64,000 bases of DNA from Triplophysa rosa (GCF_024868665.1 NC_079905.1:8458754-8522753); one strand, 5' to 3'. Numbered from the stretch's first letter, positions 21,766-34,171 are shown. Numbers and translations: made by a program. The notes: a model not told the origin generated them from the sequence alone.

Positions 21766-22812
21766 TAGGGGTGTAACGGTTCACGGTAAAAAATTGAACC
21801 GCACAGTTTCCACCAACGGTTCGGCTCATCTTAAATCTGACGATGCATTTATAATATGGTTCGTTAGAAATGATAATGCATAAAACAGACTGAAAAAGTT
21901 CAGCTAATGTATGTTTGTCGATGGATACACATTTAATACCTACAACAAATCAAATAACAGACAAATTTCAATAGGATTGACTATGCTGTAATATGAGCAG
22001 TCATTTCTGCTTTCATCACCCGGGTGTTGTGAGCGCGCGAGTGCAGGTGAGACCTGAACAGCACATGTTGCTGTTTAAATTACACTCATTCAAGCCTCGC
22101 CAATTTAAACATTTAAGTGAAAGATGATGTACAAGAAAACTTGCTTGCGCGCTGTGAGAAGATCCGAAGCGCGCATAAAGAAAGTCTCGAGACATGGCGC
22201 AAATATTGAGTTGTCTTTGAAGCGCTTAAACAGACAAAGTAGGTCAACATGCCCCTCTTGTCGAGTATCTTAACAAACATAGCAGGATATCTCTTAAGTG
22301 AATGGACGAAACAGACGAAAAACAACGCATGTCTACAGTATCAGTGTACTGGATCGGTTTCATTCCTCTTAAAGCGACAGCAGCATGCTGTCTGTTAAAA
22401 GTCAAGGAAATCACTCACTGCTTGTGACTCAATAGCTTCTGTAACTTCAAGTATGATTAATCTTTATTTAATTTGTACATATGCAATGTTATGTTTTATT
22501 TGATTACTTTAATCCATTTCTACCTTAAAAGGTATTTGTAGCGAGGAAGGCGGGGCGAGAGCGGTGGGGCGGGTAAGGCGGGGCCGGCGGCGTAAGTAGC
22601 AACGAGTGTCAGCTGTGCGATCGCCTGGCTACAGTATTTATTATTGAATAAATATTTATTTTATTTTCTGCTTTGCTCTGTTGTTTTATTGGTGCGGTTA
22701 CATGTAGCTTGATTATTTGTTCTTATTTTTATTTGTCGAACATAGCACAAACCGAACCGATCCGAAACCGTGACCCTCAAACCGTGACACAAACCGAACC
22801 GTTACACCCCTA
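21766..22812. mobile_element. hAT non-autonomous element, exact 8-bp duplication
   Basis: The left end TAGGGGTGTAACGGTTC is perfectly inverse to the right end GAACCGTTACACCCCTA. The 8-bp ATAGATAT flanks both sides (21758-21765 and 22813-22820), the duplication length of hAT transposons. The 1,047-bp interior has no transposase. It contains a GC-rich core at 22540-22615 and repeated AACCGAACCG words near the right end. Confidence 0.88.
22540..22615. promoter_or_regulatory. GC-rich, Sp1-like core inside the hAT element
   Basis: GGCGGGGC and GGGGCGGG type boxes occur several times in about 60 bp, with many CpGs, against an AT-rich background. It could be an old internal promoter of the transposon or only a GC-rich simple repeat. 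No transcript evidence. Confidence 0.25.
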
Positions 22813-22820
22813 ATAGATAT

Positions 22821-23735
22821 ACTTTAATGTAAAATGCATTCAGGTCATGTCCTAGACAAAGCAAAAGCTGTACTTCTTCCCATAAACCTATAAATCTATG
22901 AGATCAGCTTAGTGCAGCTCAGAAAACACAGATCCAAATAAAGATTTCATGTCAAACGGGTCCTGCTGATTTCAGGAATGATGCAAGAATTCTTTCATTC
23001 TTGAAAAAGACAAAATGTCTTAGTTCTATAATAAAACCAGCTACTAAAATGTTAAAACAAATGTCACGAACTACGTAAATTTTAGGTCATGTCTATTTTT
23101 TCTCACAGCGTTCGACTATGGTTATTTTATTCCTATTGTTGTTACCTTGGATGTCTTTTATCACTGCCTCTAAAAATACCCAAACCGCTAAAAGAAAAAG
23201 TAGAAGCAAGTGTAGCCAAATGTTTTCTGCTGATATGCTTAAAATAATACCCACTTTTCTATTGTAAGTGTGTCTGTGACGTACGTATGTGTGTTAAGAC
23301 CCCATTCCATGTACACACTGTGTGTGTGAGGCCGAGAGAGGATTAAAAAAATAAAGAGAGAACTTGTACCGAGTGATTCTCATCACAAGTTGAATGTGAC
23401 TTTTTCCCCTCTTCCTCACACGGTGCTCTTCAGAGAGGATTATTTGTGACACACGGGTTCTCTTTCCACAGAGGCTGGCTCTCATTAAATAGGGACCTTG
23501 AGTACGTAACCATGGAGAAGCTGGGACTGGGTCTGACTGGTCTCTGCTCCTGGGACAGGTTATGAAGTGCCTTGTTTGAGACAACCGGTTACCCAGGCAA
23601 CGCACGGACCCCTTTCACACAGTGTGAAGAAAAGAATTGAAAAGAAAAGAGATATTTAGGTGTCAGCATGTTGAGATGATGTGTCATTAATTGTTTTGAT
23701 GGATTTAATATTACTGACAGTGTAACATGATCTCT
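22821..23735. other. Intergenic, nothing recognised
   Basis: The 103-codon minus ORF near 23294-23605 has no recognisable domain and is most likely chance. Confidence 0.35.
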
Positions 23736-23822
23736 TAACCTGGGGTGCGTTTCCCCAAACGATGCATCGTACTATGGTGGTTAACCAGCGATGTCGTTGT
23801 TTGGGAAACGCACCCCTGGTTA
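23736..23822. mobile_element. Very short MITE, GGGGTGCGTTTCCC termini
   Basis: TAACCTGGGGTGCGTTTCCC on the left is inverse to GGGAAACGCACCCCTGGTTA on the right, about 20 bp with one mismatch, enclosing only some 45 bp (CGATGCATCG, GGTGGTTAACC). Typical of minimal MITEs in fish. Confidence 0.7.
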
Positions 23823-24816
23823 GTAGGTTGACCAACTGTGCCCAAAAACTCCTATAAACACCTGTAATAAAAAAAAAACAGATCAGCCTGTCCAGAGGAA
23901 AAGATTATTGCTCAAAGATTTGATATGTTTTATTTAAGTATAAACTTAGTCTCCTAAAATTTCTTGGGAGAAATACGTTAAAAGTATCAATGGAACTGTG
24001 CTGTTAAATGAACTTGGATTGTATAGATAAAATATCTAAATAAAAAATCTTTAATGATTTTGACTTTTGATTGCAGACTTGGCACACACATTGTTGAGAT
24101 ATATTTTAAGACATTTGTGAGATTTCTTGTTTTTTTTCCTCCGAAGAACTATCTGAGATGTAGGCAACGTCGACAAAAGTTTCCGTTCTCTCTCCATTTA
24201 ATGGAGAAATTGATGTCTAGATGTTTTTTGCATATTAAAGAGATCTCATTTGTTGATTTTGTTTTCTTGTTTTCGGAGTACAAAGATTTTTTTACAAAGA
24301 TTATGTTTGGTTGAAGTCTTTACTGGAAAAAAATCAACTTAAGTTTTAAGTTAAAAAGCTTCATCACATTTTTAAGTTAAATCAAATTAGCTTTATGAGT
24401 CACTCAACTTAAATATATATATATACAGTATATACAGTATATATTGAACTGACTTCAAAATCTAGTTGTATTTTACGATATAATTTAATTTACAATATAC
24501 AATTTAGAGAAAAAATCATAGAGAAATAAGTGAGGTAAACGAAGCTTAGATAGGCTACTTATATCGCATTAAAACTGTTATTATTTTTTTTAATAACAAA
24601 TAAAAATCTTTAGCAAAAAAGGGGAATCAAAAAGGAGTCGGTTCTTTCAATTCCAGAACCAGGAATCAGAATTGATTCCAAAAAGTTCAGAGTCGAACAG
24701 CCCTATTTGGGAGGGCTCTTCCCTTACACCACCCAAACCGCCATTCGGCAGTCTATGACACCGAAAGTTTTTGTCATGTTTCTTGCATTAAAAACGTCTT
24801 AGAAGTGACTATAGAG
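23823..24816. other. Intergenic with decayed repeat pieces
   Basis: Near 24624-24707 the words GAATCAGAATTGATTCC and GAGTCGAACAGCCCTA resemble one end of a hAT-type repeat, without a partner end. An AT/ACAGTATAT stretch lies at 24408-24446. The rest is unrecognised. Confidence 0.35.
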
Positions 24817-25555
24817 CAGGCATCGTCAACTGGCGGACCGTGGGCCGGATCCGGACCTTTGCTTCGTTTCATCCGGACCGCGAGACATTTAAAATTTTCA
24901 CTCTTTCAGTTGTTTAAATTGAGCCGCGCGTCTACACAACGGAGAATCACATCACGTGGTTCTCATAATCAGAATCAGAATCATAATTTCAAGCATTAAC
25001 TAAAATTTTGATATTTGAAATGGCATTATTCAGTCAATATTGAAGATATTGTTGTTATATTTTCACAGAATATTCTGTAGGATGATTTTATGTAGAAAAC
25101 AGTAAAAAGACTCGCTGGGTTTTCACAAGCAGGATCACATTTTGTTCTAATTGGGAATTTAAAGATAGAAGTAGTTCTGGTATGAAAGGCATGGAAAGGC
25201 TAATTTAGTAAGTAACTTTGTTTTCTGTTTATGATGAGAGCAATTTAACTATTACATTAAATTTGTTGTTTGTAGCTTTTTTATTTACAAATATCAATGA
25301 TCAGACTTCTATTAAGAGGGCATTCCCCTAAAGCCACAGAGCCTACAATACATACATACTGTGGATATCAAAATAATAAATAAATAAATGGCCTGATAAA
25401 AGATCATAACTTTTATATATATATAAATATATCCAAGTGGGCTAAATTGATTAAATATTTATTTTTTGTTATAAAAAAAAAACATATTGTCCGGACCTCC
25501 GTTTGGAAGAAAGTATAAAGACTGGACCTCTTGGAACTTTAATTTAATACCCCTG
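24817..25555. mobile_element. hAT non-autonomous element with CTATAGAG duplication
   Basis: CTATAGAG flanks both ends exactly (24809-24816 and 25556-25563) and fits the classical hAT target consensus nTnTAGAn. The element starts CAGGCATCGTCAACTGGCGG and ends TTTAATTTAATACCCCTG, giving short imperfect CAGG...CCTG ends as in hAT/Charlie-type elements. GCCGGATCCGGACC near the left and GTCCGGACCTCC near the right are subterminal. No transposase ORF in 739 bp. Part of its interior (25000-25138) resembles the right half of the GTGACC MITE family. Confidence 0.88.
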
Positions 25556-25563
25556 CTATAGAG

Positions 25564-27253
25564 AATGGTGACAGATTACAGGTTATGTCAAATGCTTTGA
25601 TAAACAGGAAATGAAAAAGACACTGAAAAAAGTTATGTGAAATCCCCACACAGACCCTTAGGGAAACAGCCTGGTTGAAACTTTTCCCTAGTAATAAAAT
25701 GTGCATTAGTGAATTTAACACACTTCATCTGCTGTAAATCATGACAAATACTACAGTTACCACTACAATAAAACTCCAGCTCATGTTCTCATCGCCAAGA
25801 GGAGTCAAGCAGGTCTCTTGTATGGTTTTAAAGTAGGTGAGAGGCGTGTAGTGTTTTTACAAAAGTAGTCAATATTGTCCCTACGTGACAAACAATGAAT
25901 CAAGCCATCTGTCATGTGTGCCATCGATGCTTAACCAATGCACTTCTACATGCTGGGTTCGTGTTGCAGTAAGGCAATGAAATTATTTTCTGTATGCCTG
26001 CGGCCTCGTGTATGCTTGGCAGGACCCCTCCGAGTGATGGGTTAAGATTACCCACATGGGCTTTATTTGTTGATCCTTGGAGTCAGACATACGTACATGC
26101 TGTGTGGATCTAAATGGGAAATTTGGAGTACAGCATGTGTTTTTTGCTGAATTACAATAGAACCTTGCTCGCTCTGTCTCATTCTCGGCTTTCTCATGTA
26201 ATGATGATGGATTGGATACAAGGACAAAACAATGGCAGTGGTATTCAACAGCACTGGTGTGTGTTACATTTTTGCTCCAGAATGAGAACTTGTCCATGTT
26301 TCTGAATGAGTAATTGTTTGAAAATGTTCTTGCTTTTGGAGTTCAGTTTTTTTTATCTCTGTAACAGAGCTAGTGAAAACACTAATAAAACAATATAATT
26401 TAATTTAGAGGCCAAAGTCCATCAGAATGACCGTGAGGATGGTTCCAGCTTTAGACTTCTGATAATATGTTTTCATACTACAGAGTGAATAATTGACGAA
26501 AGAACTAATGAAAACTGACAGCTAGGCCTGAAGGACAGAGTTGGTTTTTTAGGGGGATGGATTTGGCACATGACATATTTAGTGTCCTCATCTGCTGTGA
26601 ACACACCTAGCACGACAGAACGATGAAAAACTGTAAAGTGTTCATGTTTTCGAAACACTAAAAGGCATCAGGTTGGTACAAAAGGTTAGCAACTTAGATG
26701 CCTAGTTTTCGCCAATTGCATCGCAAACATACTTTGTAGAGAATGCAATCTCTTGCATTGCATTGCTTATATTTCATTCTGTATTAAAAAGTAGGGTTAA
26801 AGTAACTCAGTAGATTTTAAAATAAATAAGCAATAAGTCAAATTTCATTTCAAATAAACAGCATGTGCACAAATAGTCTTCTGTTTCTACATTCACGTAC
26901 CTTGTCCATGCATGGTTTCCTGGTTAGTTGAATCCATGAATCAGTGCTGCAGGAGGGCTGTGCACTCCTATTTTGTCATCACGGTTTCATTTCAATGCTG
27001 TCTAATGATGTTAATGTGCTTAATGGGGGATGCAAGTTAATACATGTGATTCTTAGTTTCCCAAATTGTCTGGAACTTCATAACTTTTTGTGAACTTTTT
27101 CCGTAAGGACAGAAATAGGCATGCAACTATCATACCTGGTGAGAAAAGTTGACATTAACTCGTCTTTCATATGCAGTCCCACAGCACACTTTCTTCATGC
27201 TGCCATACACTCATGGGCATTTGGTTTTGGAAACATTGCGGAACCAGTCATCT
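25564..27253. other. Intergenic, nothing recognised
   Basis: Several overlapping short ORFs around 25983-26305 are on opposite strands with no recognisable product. No repeat family was identified. Confidence 0.35.
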
Positions 27254-27741
27254 AAAGTCGCATTTCCATCGGAATTACCTGGGACAATTTGTCCCAGAAA
27301 CATTTCCCCCCCAGAGAAGCTTCACTACACTGAATAAACCGATAGGTAGATTTTAATATAATAAAATGTTATACATACAAGTTATATATATATAAATATA
27401 TTAATGCTGGCCACCATTACAATCTCTGGTGAAACAGAGATAAATTCAAATACAGTGACAGAAATCATCATTTTTTGTGCCACTGCAATGTACAATGCTG
27501 CGTAGAGTCAACCAATCCAAAAGGTTCGTGAACTCAACCAATCAGCATGTTCAGTACCCAAGTCCCAGCCCAAATGTTCCTGAACTTTGAAAAAGTACTA
27601 CCTCGCAAACAGGGGCTTTCTGAAGGGAATATTTTTCCCTAGAACTTTATTTAGCTCCTGGTTCCTGTGGTGGAAACACACTGACTACCGCCCGAAAGTC
27701 CGGAGTTCCTGGAGAAAGTTCCCGCGGTCGAAACGCGGTTT
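27254..27741. mobile_element. DNA element with CGCGTTTCCACCGG-like termini
   Basis: The left end AAAGTCGCATTTCCATCGG is roughly inverse to the right end CCGCGGTCGAAACGCGGTTT. Inside the right arm, AGTTCCTGGAGAAAGTTCCC is typical of a fish repeat with these ends. The AT-rich centre has (AT)n near 27384-27400. Ends are diverged, so this is a moderate call. Confidence 0.5.
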
Positions 27742-27927
27742 CGTAAGTCACGTGACTAATAGCTCTGAAAATGATGGCACCACATTGCACAGTCCCGATT
27801 CCATTGCTCTCTGAGCTTTGATTTTCAAGGCAGCAGACAGGAAAGAATATGAAAGTCCATTTAATCCTTTAAGGAGCTCAGTAGGTTTTTTTTAGACCAC
27901 TTAGAACACCTACTTTAATATAATGAA

Positions 27928-28172
27928 ATATGTGACCCTGCCATGAAAACCCAGCTTGTCATTTTTTTATGATTTACTGTTAAAAAAATTCTATATGGTG
28001 TAAATAACATTCTATGAAAATGTAACCTTGATAGCTTAAAAATGGACTGAGTAAGGCCATGTAAGGCCAAAGATTGAATTCATAGTCAACTAAATGATTA
28101 AAATCAAACTTTAATGCTTTGAAGACTAGATAATGAGATTTTAGCTTGGATTTCACAGACACGGTCACATAT
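27928..28172. mobile_element. GTGACC MITE, copy 1
   Basis: Left end ATATGTGACCCTGCCATG with AAAACCCAGCTT; right end AGCTTGGATTTCACAGACA then CGGTCACATAT. The inverted repeat is about 30 bp with some mismatches. Related to the longer copy at 37688-38368. Confidence 0.65.
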
Positions 28173-29602
28173 CGTTGCTGCCCTTCCGAAACCTCGGATG
28201 TCCAAATTCAGTGTTTTTCAGGAAATTAAAAAAAAAACACTACTTTTAAAATGATTTAATACTGTGTTGTCAAAGTTGACAAGCTCTTTTTAATACTTTT
28301 TTGTTAGGTAATTGCGAAACCCAGTAACAAACATTAAGGGTGACTAATAATAATGATTTATAGCAAAAATTAATAATCACGAAATATGGAGGAATAAACG
28401 AGGTTTTAGAAGGACAGCAGCGATATTTGAGTTGTCATATGCTCATTTTTCTGAATATGTATCAGGAGAAAGATGTTTTTTGTTTGCATAATGCTGAAGT
28501 TACAGCATCCACCAGCAGGGGCCAAATGTAACCAGCCTAACTCACTACTTGTGTCAAACTATGAAAAAACCTATAGACTGAGATCCGTTTTGACAAATCA
28601 CTTCACTTTCAAATCAGAATTATTGATCCGAGTTAAAACAAAGTGCTTAACCTTGGAGTATCCTGGTTTGAACATTGATCACATCTCCAGGTTGCCATGT
28701 ATCAGTGTCCTGCATCAGAATCCACACCGCTGTTATGAGGTTCGGGGCGGGGGGCGGTTTGGCACATGGCCCAAGGGAGCCATTTCTCTCTGTGTCATCC
28801 TCATTAGCACACTCTTCTTTCTCTTCATTTCAGTCTGCTGATGTTTCCAGGACTGAAGGTCAAGGAAATGTCAACCTCTCTGGATGTGCAGCGTTTTACT
28901 GCGCGCTTCATTAGAATGCGTGCATTATTCACTTCTGCTTGTATCTCTGGCTCTCTTTCCATCCTTCCTCGCCGTTATCATGCCATCTCTCCTCCCTCCA
29001 TTCTGTTACTGAAATGAATATGCACGTGATGTCAGCAATTACGAGCTGAAGTAGCAGAAGGGACCCGAACGGTGAACAGGCTCTTTAAACACTGCACAGC
29101 TAATCAGCACTATTTAGTTGGACATCATAACAGGGACTTCTTTGCAGGTGTCTACAGAGTAATGAATTGTGAGACCTATTTGGTGTTTGAAAGTTTACTG
29201 TCGGGATGTTGTATGGGAAAACATCAGGAAGGGTTAAGTTTTGTTCGTCTTTGAATTCATAAGGCGAGATTTGATTTGGTCATGCCTTACAGGACATTGA
29301 TTTGAATTGAGGACTTTGGAGAATAATTTACAGGATTGCAATTAAAAGAAATTCAACACATAGACATCAGAGGAAATGCACACAGTTAGTCCAGCACAAG
29401 TTTTACAATGAAAGATGAAAAATTGCATCATTCATTTTAAATAATTATGCCCGTTTTTTCCCTATCTAGTCCTCTGAAAATGACTATTAGATTCTTCATC
29501 AAAAAATGCTTTAAAATCTTTTGCTTTAGTTTCTGAAAAAATACAAATGTTCCTATGAAAAGCTCACTCGATTACTTACTACAGTTAATGTAATTATTAC
29601 AG
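28173..29602. other. Intergenic, nothing recognised
   Basis: A 122-codon plus ORF from 28473 shows no domain. The stretch 28730-28990 is less AT-rich and could be regulatory, but nothing specific is seen. Confidence 0.35.
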
Positions 29603-29711
29603 TTAAAGGAGTAGTTCACTTCAAAATTTGTCCCCATTGACTTTCCATAGTAGGAATAAAAATTACTATGGAAAGTGAATGGGGGCAAATATTAAAGTGA
29701 ACTACTCTTTG
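29603..29711. mobile_element. Minimal palindromic MITE, AAAGGAGTAGTTCACTT termini
   Basis: The left arm TTAAAGGAGTAGTTCACTT pairs with AAAGTGAACTACTCTTTGA. Inner blocks CCATTGACTTTCCATAGTA and TACTATGGAAAGTGAATGG also pair, so almost the whole 109 bp folds on itself. A relative of the TTAA family, with the right TTAA mutated to TTGA. Confidence 0.8.
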
Positions 29712-29896
29712 ATGATAAAAAAATATTCTATATTGATTTAGACACATTCCTACTGAAACTCTTATGCAAAATATATAAATGTCTTAAAAACTGTTTAGTG
29801 AAGTGCCTGATGTGCCTTAGACTTAAACTCAGTACTGTATGTAGAACACATTGTCAACACATAAAATCCACCAGTTTAGGCAAAAAAGCGTCATAA

Positions 29897-30337
29897 GGGT
29901 ACGATCACACAGAACGCGCTTTTCATGTTCGAAAACGCGAGGCGCGCCGCGCTGCTCTTTTGGTGACTCTTTGAAAAGAGCAGCGCGCAGCGTTTTTTAT
30001 ATGTTGCTAGGTAACCCGAAACAGCCACAACACGTTTCTCCTCCATGTCTCCAGGCGTTCGGAGCATTGCGACAAGGTAAGCCCCGCCTCTCCACTCATC
30101 CGATTGCACAATGGAAAAAAGCACACATAACATCAAGCGCTTTTCTGCTCAGAGTTGAGTTTTTTTTTCAACTTTGGGCGCTCAGAGCGCTCTGCCTAAA
30201 ACGCGAGGCGCAGCAGGCGGCAGAAACACGAGGCGCCCGGCGCGCATAAGCAGCGCACAAAACGCTCCCTGCCAACTGAAAACAATTAAAAAGAGGCGTG
30301 TCTCACAGCAAAAGACGCGTTCTGTCTGATCAGGCCC
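29897..30337. mobile_element. Harbinger-like non-autonomous element, TAA duplication
   Basis: TAA flanks both ends (29894-29896 and 30338-30340), fitting the TWA target duplication of PIF/Harbinger transposons. The left end GGGTACGATCACACAGAACG is inverse to the right end CGTTCTGTCTGATCAGGCCC with a few mismatches. The interior is GC-rich with many GCGC words, unlike the surrounding DNA, and it explains the 132-codon ORF starting at 29851. No transposase. Confidence 0.75.
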
Positions 30338-30341
30338 TAAT

Positions 30342-30576
30342 GGGGCGGTTTCCCAGACAGGCCTTGAGCCTAATCCAAGACTAACTAAAATATTAGAGGT
30401 GTCTTGAAAACAATTTACACTGACACATCTTAAAATATATAAGTGTGATTGTTATTTTTTCAAGATGCACATAGTAATGTTTTTTTGTGAAGTATGTTTT
30501 TAAAATGACTTAAACATCCTAATTTAACTAAGGCCTAGTCCTGGTTCAAAATAACCCCTTTCCGGGAAACCGCCCC
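30342..30576. mobile_element. GGGGCGGTTTCCC MITE, complete
   Basis: The left end GGGGCGGTTTCCCAGACAGG is inverse to CCTTTCCGGGAAACCGCCCC. Internal blocks TTAACTAAGGCCTAGTCCTG relate it to the 11.2-11.9 kb and 57.4 kb elements. A 3-bp AAT on both sides may be the duplication. It starts within the duplicated bases of the preceding Harbinger-like element, so the two abut. Confidence 0.75.
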
Positions 30577-30907
30577 AATATGTCCAGCAAACTATTAGTT
30601 AATCTAAGTTGAATTAAAATTGAACAGACATTTTGAATGGTGCACTAATCTGATATACGTGCATGTGAGTCCATAGCTTTGTTTGTAGAGACTGTGGAAT
30701 CAATATCCCTGTTTGTGTTGCATGTCACTCGTGCATTAAAGTGACCTGTGGATCTCAGTGGGATGCTTGTACTCAGCACGCTATCCCAAAAATCCTGATT
30801 TTGTTATTCTGTGATGTCATTTTCCAAATGTCATCAACGTGACGTTTGTACAATATAGGCTTATAACTGAAGGCTCAATGGTTTCTTTTTATTGTCCAGA
30901 TAAATAC
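30577..30907. other. Intergenic, nothing recognised
   Basis: No signature was recognised. Confidence 0.35.
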
Positions 30908-31293
30908 TTAAAGGTCCAGTGTGTATTTTCTTGGAGGATCTGTTGACAGAAATGCAACATAATATCCATAACTATGTCTTCAGAGGTGTATAAAAACTTT
31001 ACATAAAGAAGCGTTATGTTTTTATTATGTTAGAATGAGCTATTTCTATCTACATACACCGCGGGTCCCCTTGCATTGAATTCACCATGTTGTTTCTACA
31101 GTAGCCCTAAACAGACAAACTGCTCTACAGAGCGCATTTCGTAAATACGCTATCTCCTCCGGAAAAGAAGCCAAAATGTGACAACATTTTAGTGCTGTCA
31201 GCCACCGTAGTGTTTCGAAAGGGCGGGGTGGAGTGAGCCATTGGTTGCAGTTCGCAACCTCAGTTGGCGCTAAATTTCATACACTGGACCATT
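30908..31293. mobile_element. AAAGGTCCAGTGTGT element, complete
   Basis: The left end TTAAAGGTCCAGTGTGTATT and the right end TTCATACACTGGACCATTT form a short inverted repeat. The order GGAGGATCTGTTGACAGAAA, GAATGAGCTATTTCTATC is shared with the half copy at 17898-18050. Non-coding; superfamily not assigned. Confidence 0.7.
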
Positions 31294-32263
31294 TTGTGTT
31301 AAACAATACCTCGCACGATGTCAACGTAAAAAAATCATGGAATTTAACGCTCAACTTTGTGGCTGACTTCTAAACATAAATAAACCTTAGATTTTTTTAA
31401 GGGGGCACAGTGTGCACAACACACAGAAACATGTCCTGTACGTACAAATACATAAGCAATATTATAGAGAATATCTCTTAAACGTATTCAAAACATCACA
31501 CAAATCATTGCGAGAATTAAATTACAACACTATCTGAATGATACAGTATATGAATCTTCTTCCCAGTAAAAAAAAATGATGTCCATTTTTAAGGTAAATG
31601 CATCAGTCTGGTGTATTTTGAGAACAAATATATTGTATACAATGTTGTGCTATAGTAGTAAAAGAGTCATTGTTTGTATACAAATGAACATAGAGCACAA
31701 AAGTAAAAGAAAATGAAGCAAAATGGTTACCCTTTGTTCAACTGCCTTTAATACAGATATATTATCAATTACAAAATTCCTTCCATTATGACACAAATTA
31801 TATAATGCAATAAAATACATAATACAATAATTGAAGTGCATCCATTTCATAATATATGAAGTGTCAATTATGTACAGTATAGTTTAATATATTGTATATA
31901 TTATTTTAACTAATATACAATTCTGTGTTTCCAAATCTATATTAAATGATTTAATATATTATTGATAGTTAATTTAGAGGAAAATATAATTTCTTTATGA
32001 GTATTGTTAGTTTTTGCACCCTGAAATTGAACTGTAACATAAAAGTTATTCACTTTAAACATTGCTACCTGTATGCCAACTGGAAAGAGGTGTTCGACTG
32101 CGCAGACTACACCGACGTATGCCATTTGAAAGCATATGGAGCAGTCTGTTCTCACAGTAGTTTGTAACATACTCGGATCGGTCTGGGCAGCGCCGCTTTT
32201 AAGTCAAAAACCCAGTACATGGGTCCAGTTCTCGCACCCTCGTTTGGTCGCAGGGTCTAAATG
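31294..32263. other. Intergenic, nothing recognised
   Basis: Strongly AT-rich with short chance ORFs. Confidence 0.35.
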
Positions 32264-32704
32264 AAAGTGGGCAGGGCCGGACTTAGGAGGATGGGGGCCC
32301 CTGGGCTCGAGTTGTTTTCGGGGCCCCCGTACTATTTAAAATCATGTGTTTGTTAGCATTAGTAAAAGTTTTTTTTCTCCAATGACACTTGTTCATTGGT
32401 TTACACGTTTATAATGCTTGTTTTGACAGTGGGAGCCACAAGTGGTGCATTTATAGCGTGTAGGAAGTTTCAAACATACTTACATGTAAAATCCAATCAA
32501 CATTAATAATCAACATTACAATATCAAGGGGACTAATTTAGTTTTTGACATAATCATACAGCCTTACCATTATGTATTTTAAAATTAAATTGATTGATTC
32601 CTAATAAGCAAACTACTAAAAAGGAACAAATGTGTGTGTTTTCCCTGTATTTCTTGAGAGATTATATGTCTCGGATCTAAAATTTGGGAACACCTGCATT
32701 ACCA

Positions 32705-32915
32705 TGAAACCAACAATGAGCAATACAGTTGTCAGCATTTATTAATTTTGTTTATTGTTAGTTAATGGCAAATACAATTGTTCATGTTAGTTCATGGTGC
32801 ATGTTCAATGTTTTTTAAAATATTAGTAAATACTGAAAATAAAGATTAACAAATGCAGACATGTAATCTAATGCTTAACTAATGTTAACAAATGCAACGT
32901 TGTAAAGTGTTAAAA
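32705..32915. repeat. Right half of a TAACACTTTACA-type repeat inside the hAT
   Basis: Contains CCAACAATGAGCAATACAG, TTATTGTTAGTTAATGGC, TAACTAATGTTAACAAATGC and ends TTGTAAAGTGTTAAAAA, the inverse of the left end TAGTAACACTTTACA seen at 6746. It lies within the 32272-34379 element, so it was inserted later or was captured. Confidence 0.6.
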
Positions 32916-33694
32916 ATATATTAGCATTCTATTGCAATTCCATCAGTAAAGCATTATGACAGATCTATGAGTTTGAAATGCACATTAAAATTGTATTCAT
33001 ATAATGAGATGAAACGTCTTACTATGGCTTAAATAGTTTCATAATAATGAGATGGGTCCATATTTTTGTAAAGTCTAGTTAACTGAGGTTGTGCAGGGCA
33101 AATAGGGCACCCCTCTGTTATAAATCGTTTTAATTACTTTATATCTAACATAACATAATTTTCATGTCAAATTCTTAAATGTAAATCTAAGAGACTGTTT
33201 AATGCAGATCCATGCATTAAATGGATAAATCCATGAATGGTATATCTGCAAGGTATCATCTTAATTTAGCATTTACATTTTGCCAGATATCTCAACGTCA
33301 GAAATAAAAAAAATAACTTCCATCTAAACGCGGTTTGAAAAAGCACGAACAATTTGTCCCTTCACGCGTCCCGTAGTTCGGTTGTTTTAACTTTGTTTAT
33401 TAGTTAGCAGAATGTTTTCATTTTTTATTTACATGAATGGATTTAACAGTGTTTGCATATTATTTACAAGAACCACTTATGGTCACAGAACGGGAAATAT
33501 TGGAAATAAACTCTATATTACCTGTTTTTATTCAGAGTTGTCTGCAGAACACAACACTTTTCATAACACGCTTTTTGTAAAAGCAAAGAAAGTTTAACAA
33601 CAACAACAACAGCTAGTAGACTCCACTGCATCTACCTGTCGATGAAACGGTCTGTCGTGTTCAGTGAGCGGACACAGACGGTGAGGAGCGAGCG

Positions 33695-34171
33695 TCAAAT
33701 GAAAACGCAGAGTGGAATAATATAGCGGTGTATTAAGAGAAAGTTTTTCGCGGGGATGTGATTCCTCTCTTCTCTATTTCGCCTACCAAAGGGTGCCAGC
33801 CTGTGAGGACAAATGGGCAGCGGCTCTAGCCACAGAGCCACCCCGTGAACGCGTTCCGGTTCCCGTCGGTCCGCGAGTTTCAAAGGAGAAATAACTGAAA
33901 TAAAACCGGAGGGCTGGCGGGAGATGGGTGTGAAAAACGGAGTGTTGACAGGTATGCTCTGGATTCTCTGCCTAAAGATCAAGGTGTGGTGCCATGGGTG
34001 TAAAGAGACATTATTTCCTAAATGCTGTTCTTTCGCGTTCTTGTCTCTCCGTTTTCGGTTTTCTTTAACCGCGGCACTGCGATTGCGCTTGTCAGCCATT
34101 AGAACAAGCGTCGTAATGAGCAGACAGGTTTCAACTGCGGTAAACTTGATGGATAGAATCCAAACAACCAA
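33695..34171 (-). pseudogene. Remnant N-terminal ORF of the hAT element
   Basis: A 158-codon frame. The methionine at residue 25 (position 34099) starts MADKRNRSAAVKENRKRRDK, a strongly basic leader of the kind that opens hAT or ZMYM-like repeat proteins; this family link is from memory. The later part (HHTLIFRQRIQSIPV..., LADRREPERVHGVAL) shows no BED finger or hAT dimerisation motif and may be intron or filler. Not a functional transposase. Confidence 0.35.

Noticed and set aside
28473..28841. 122-codon plus-strand ORF
   Set aside because: No domain, starts in AT-rich DNA, and an overlapping frame is equally open.
29851..30249. 132-codon plus-strand ORF, Arg/Ala-rich
   Set aside because: It lies mostly in the GC-rich Harbinger-like element at 29897-30337 and is explained by that composition.
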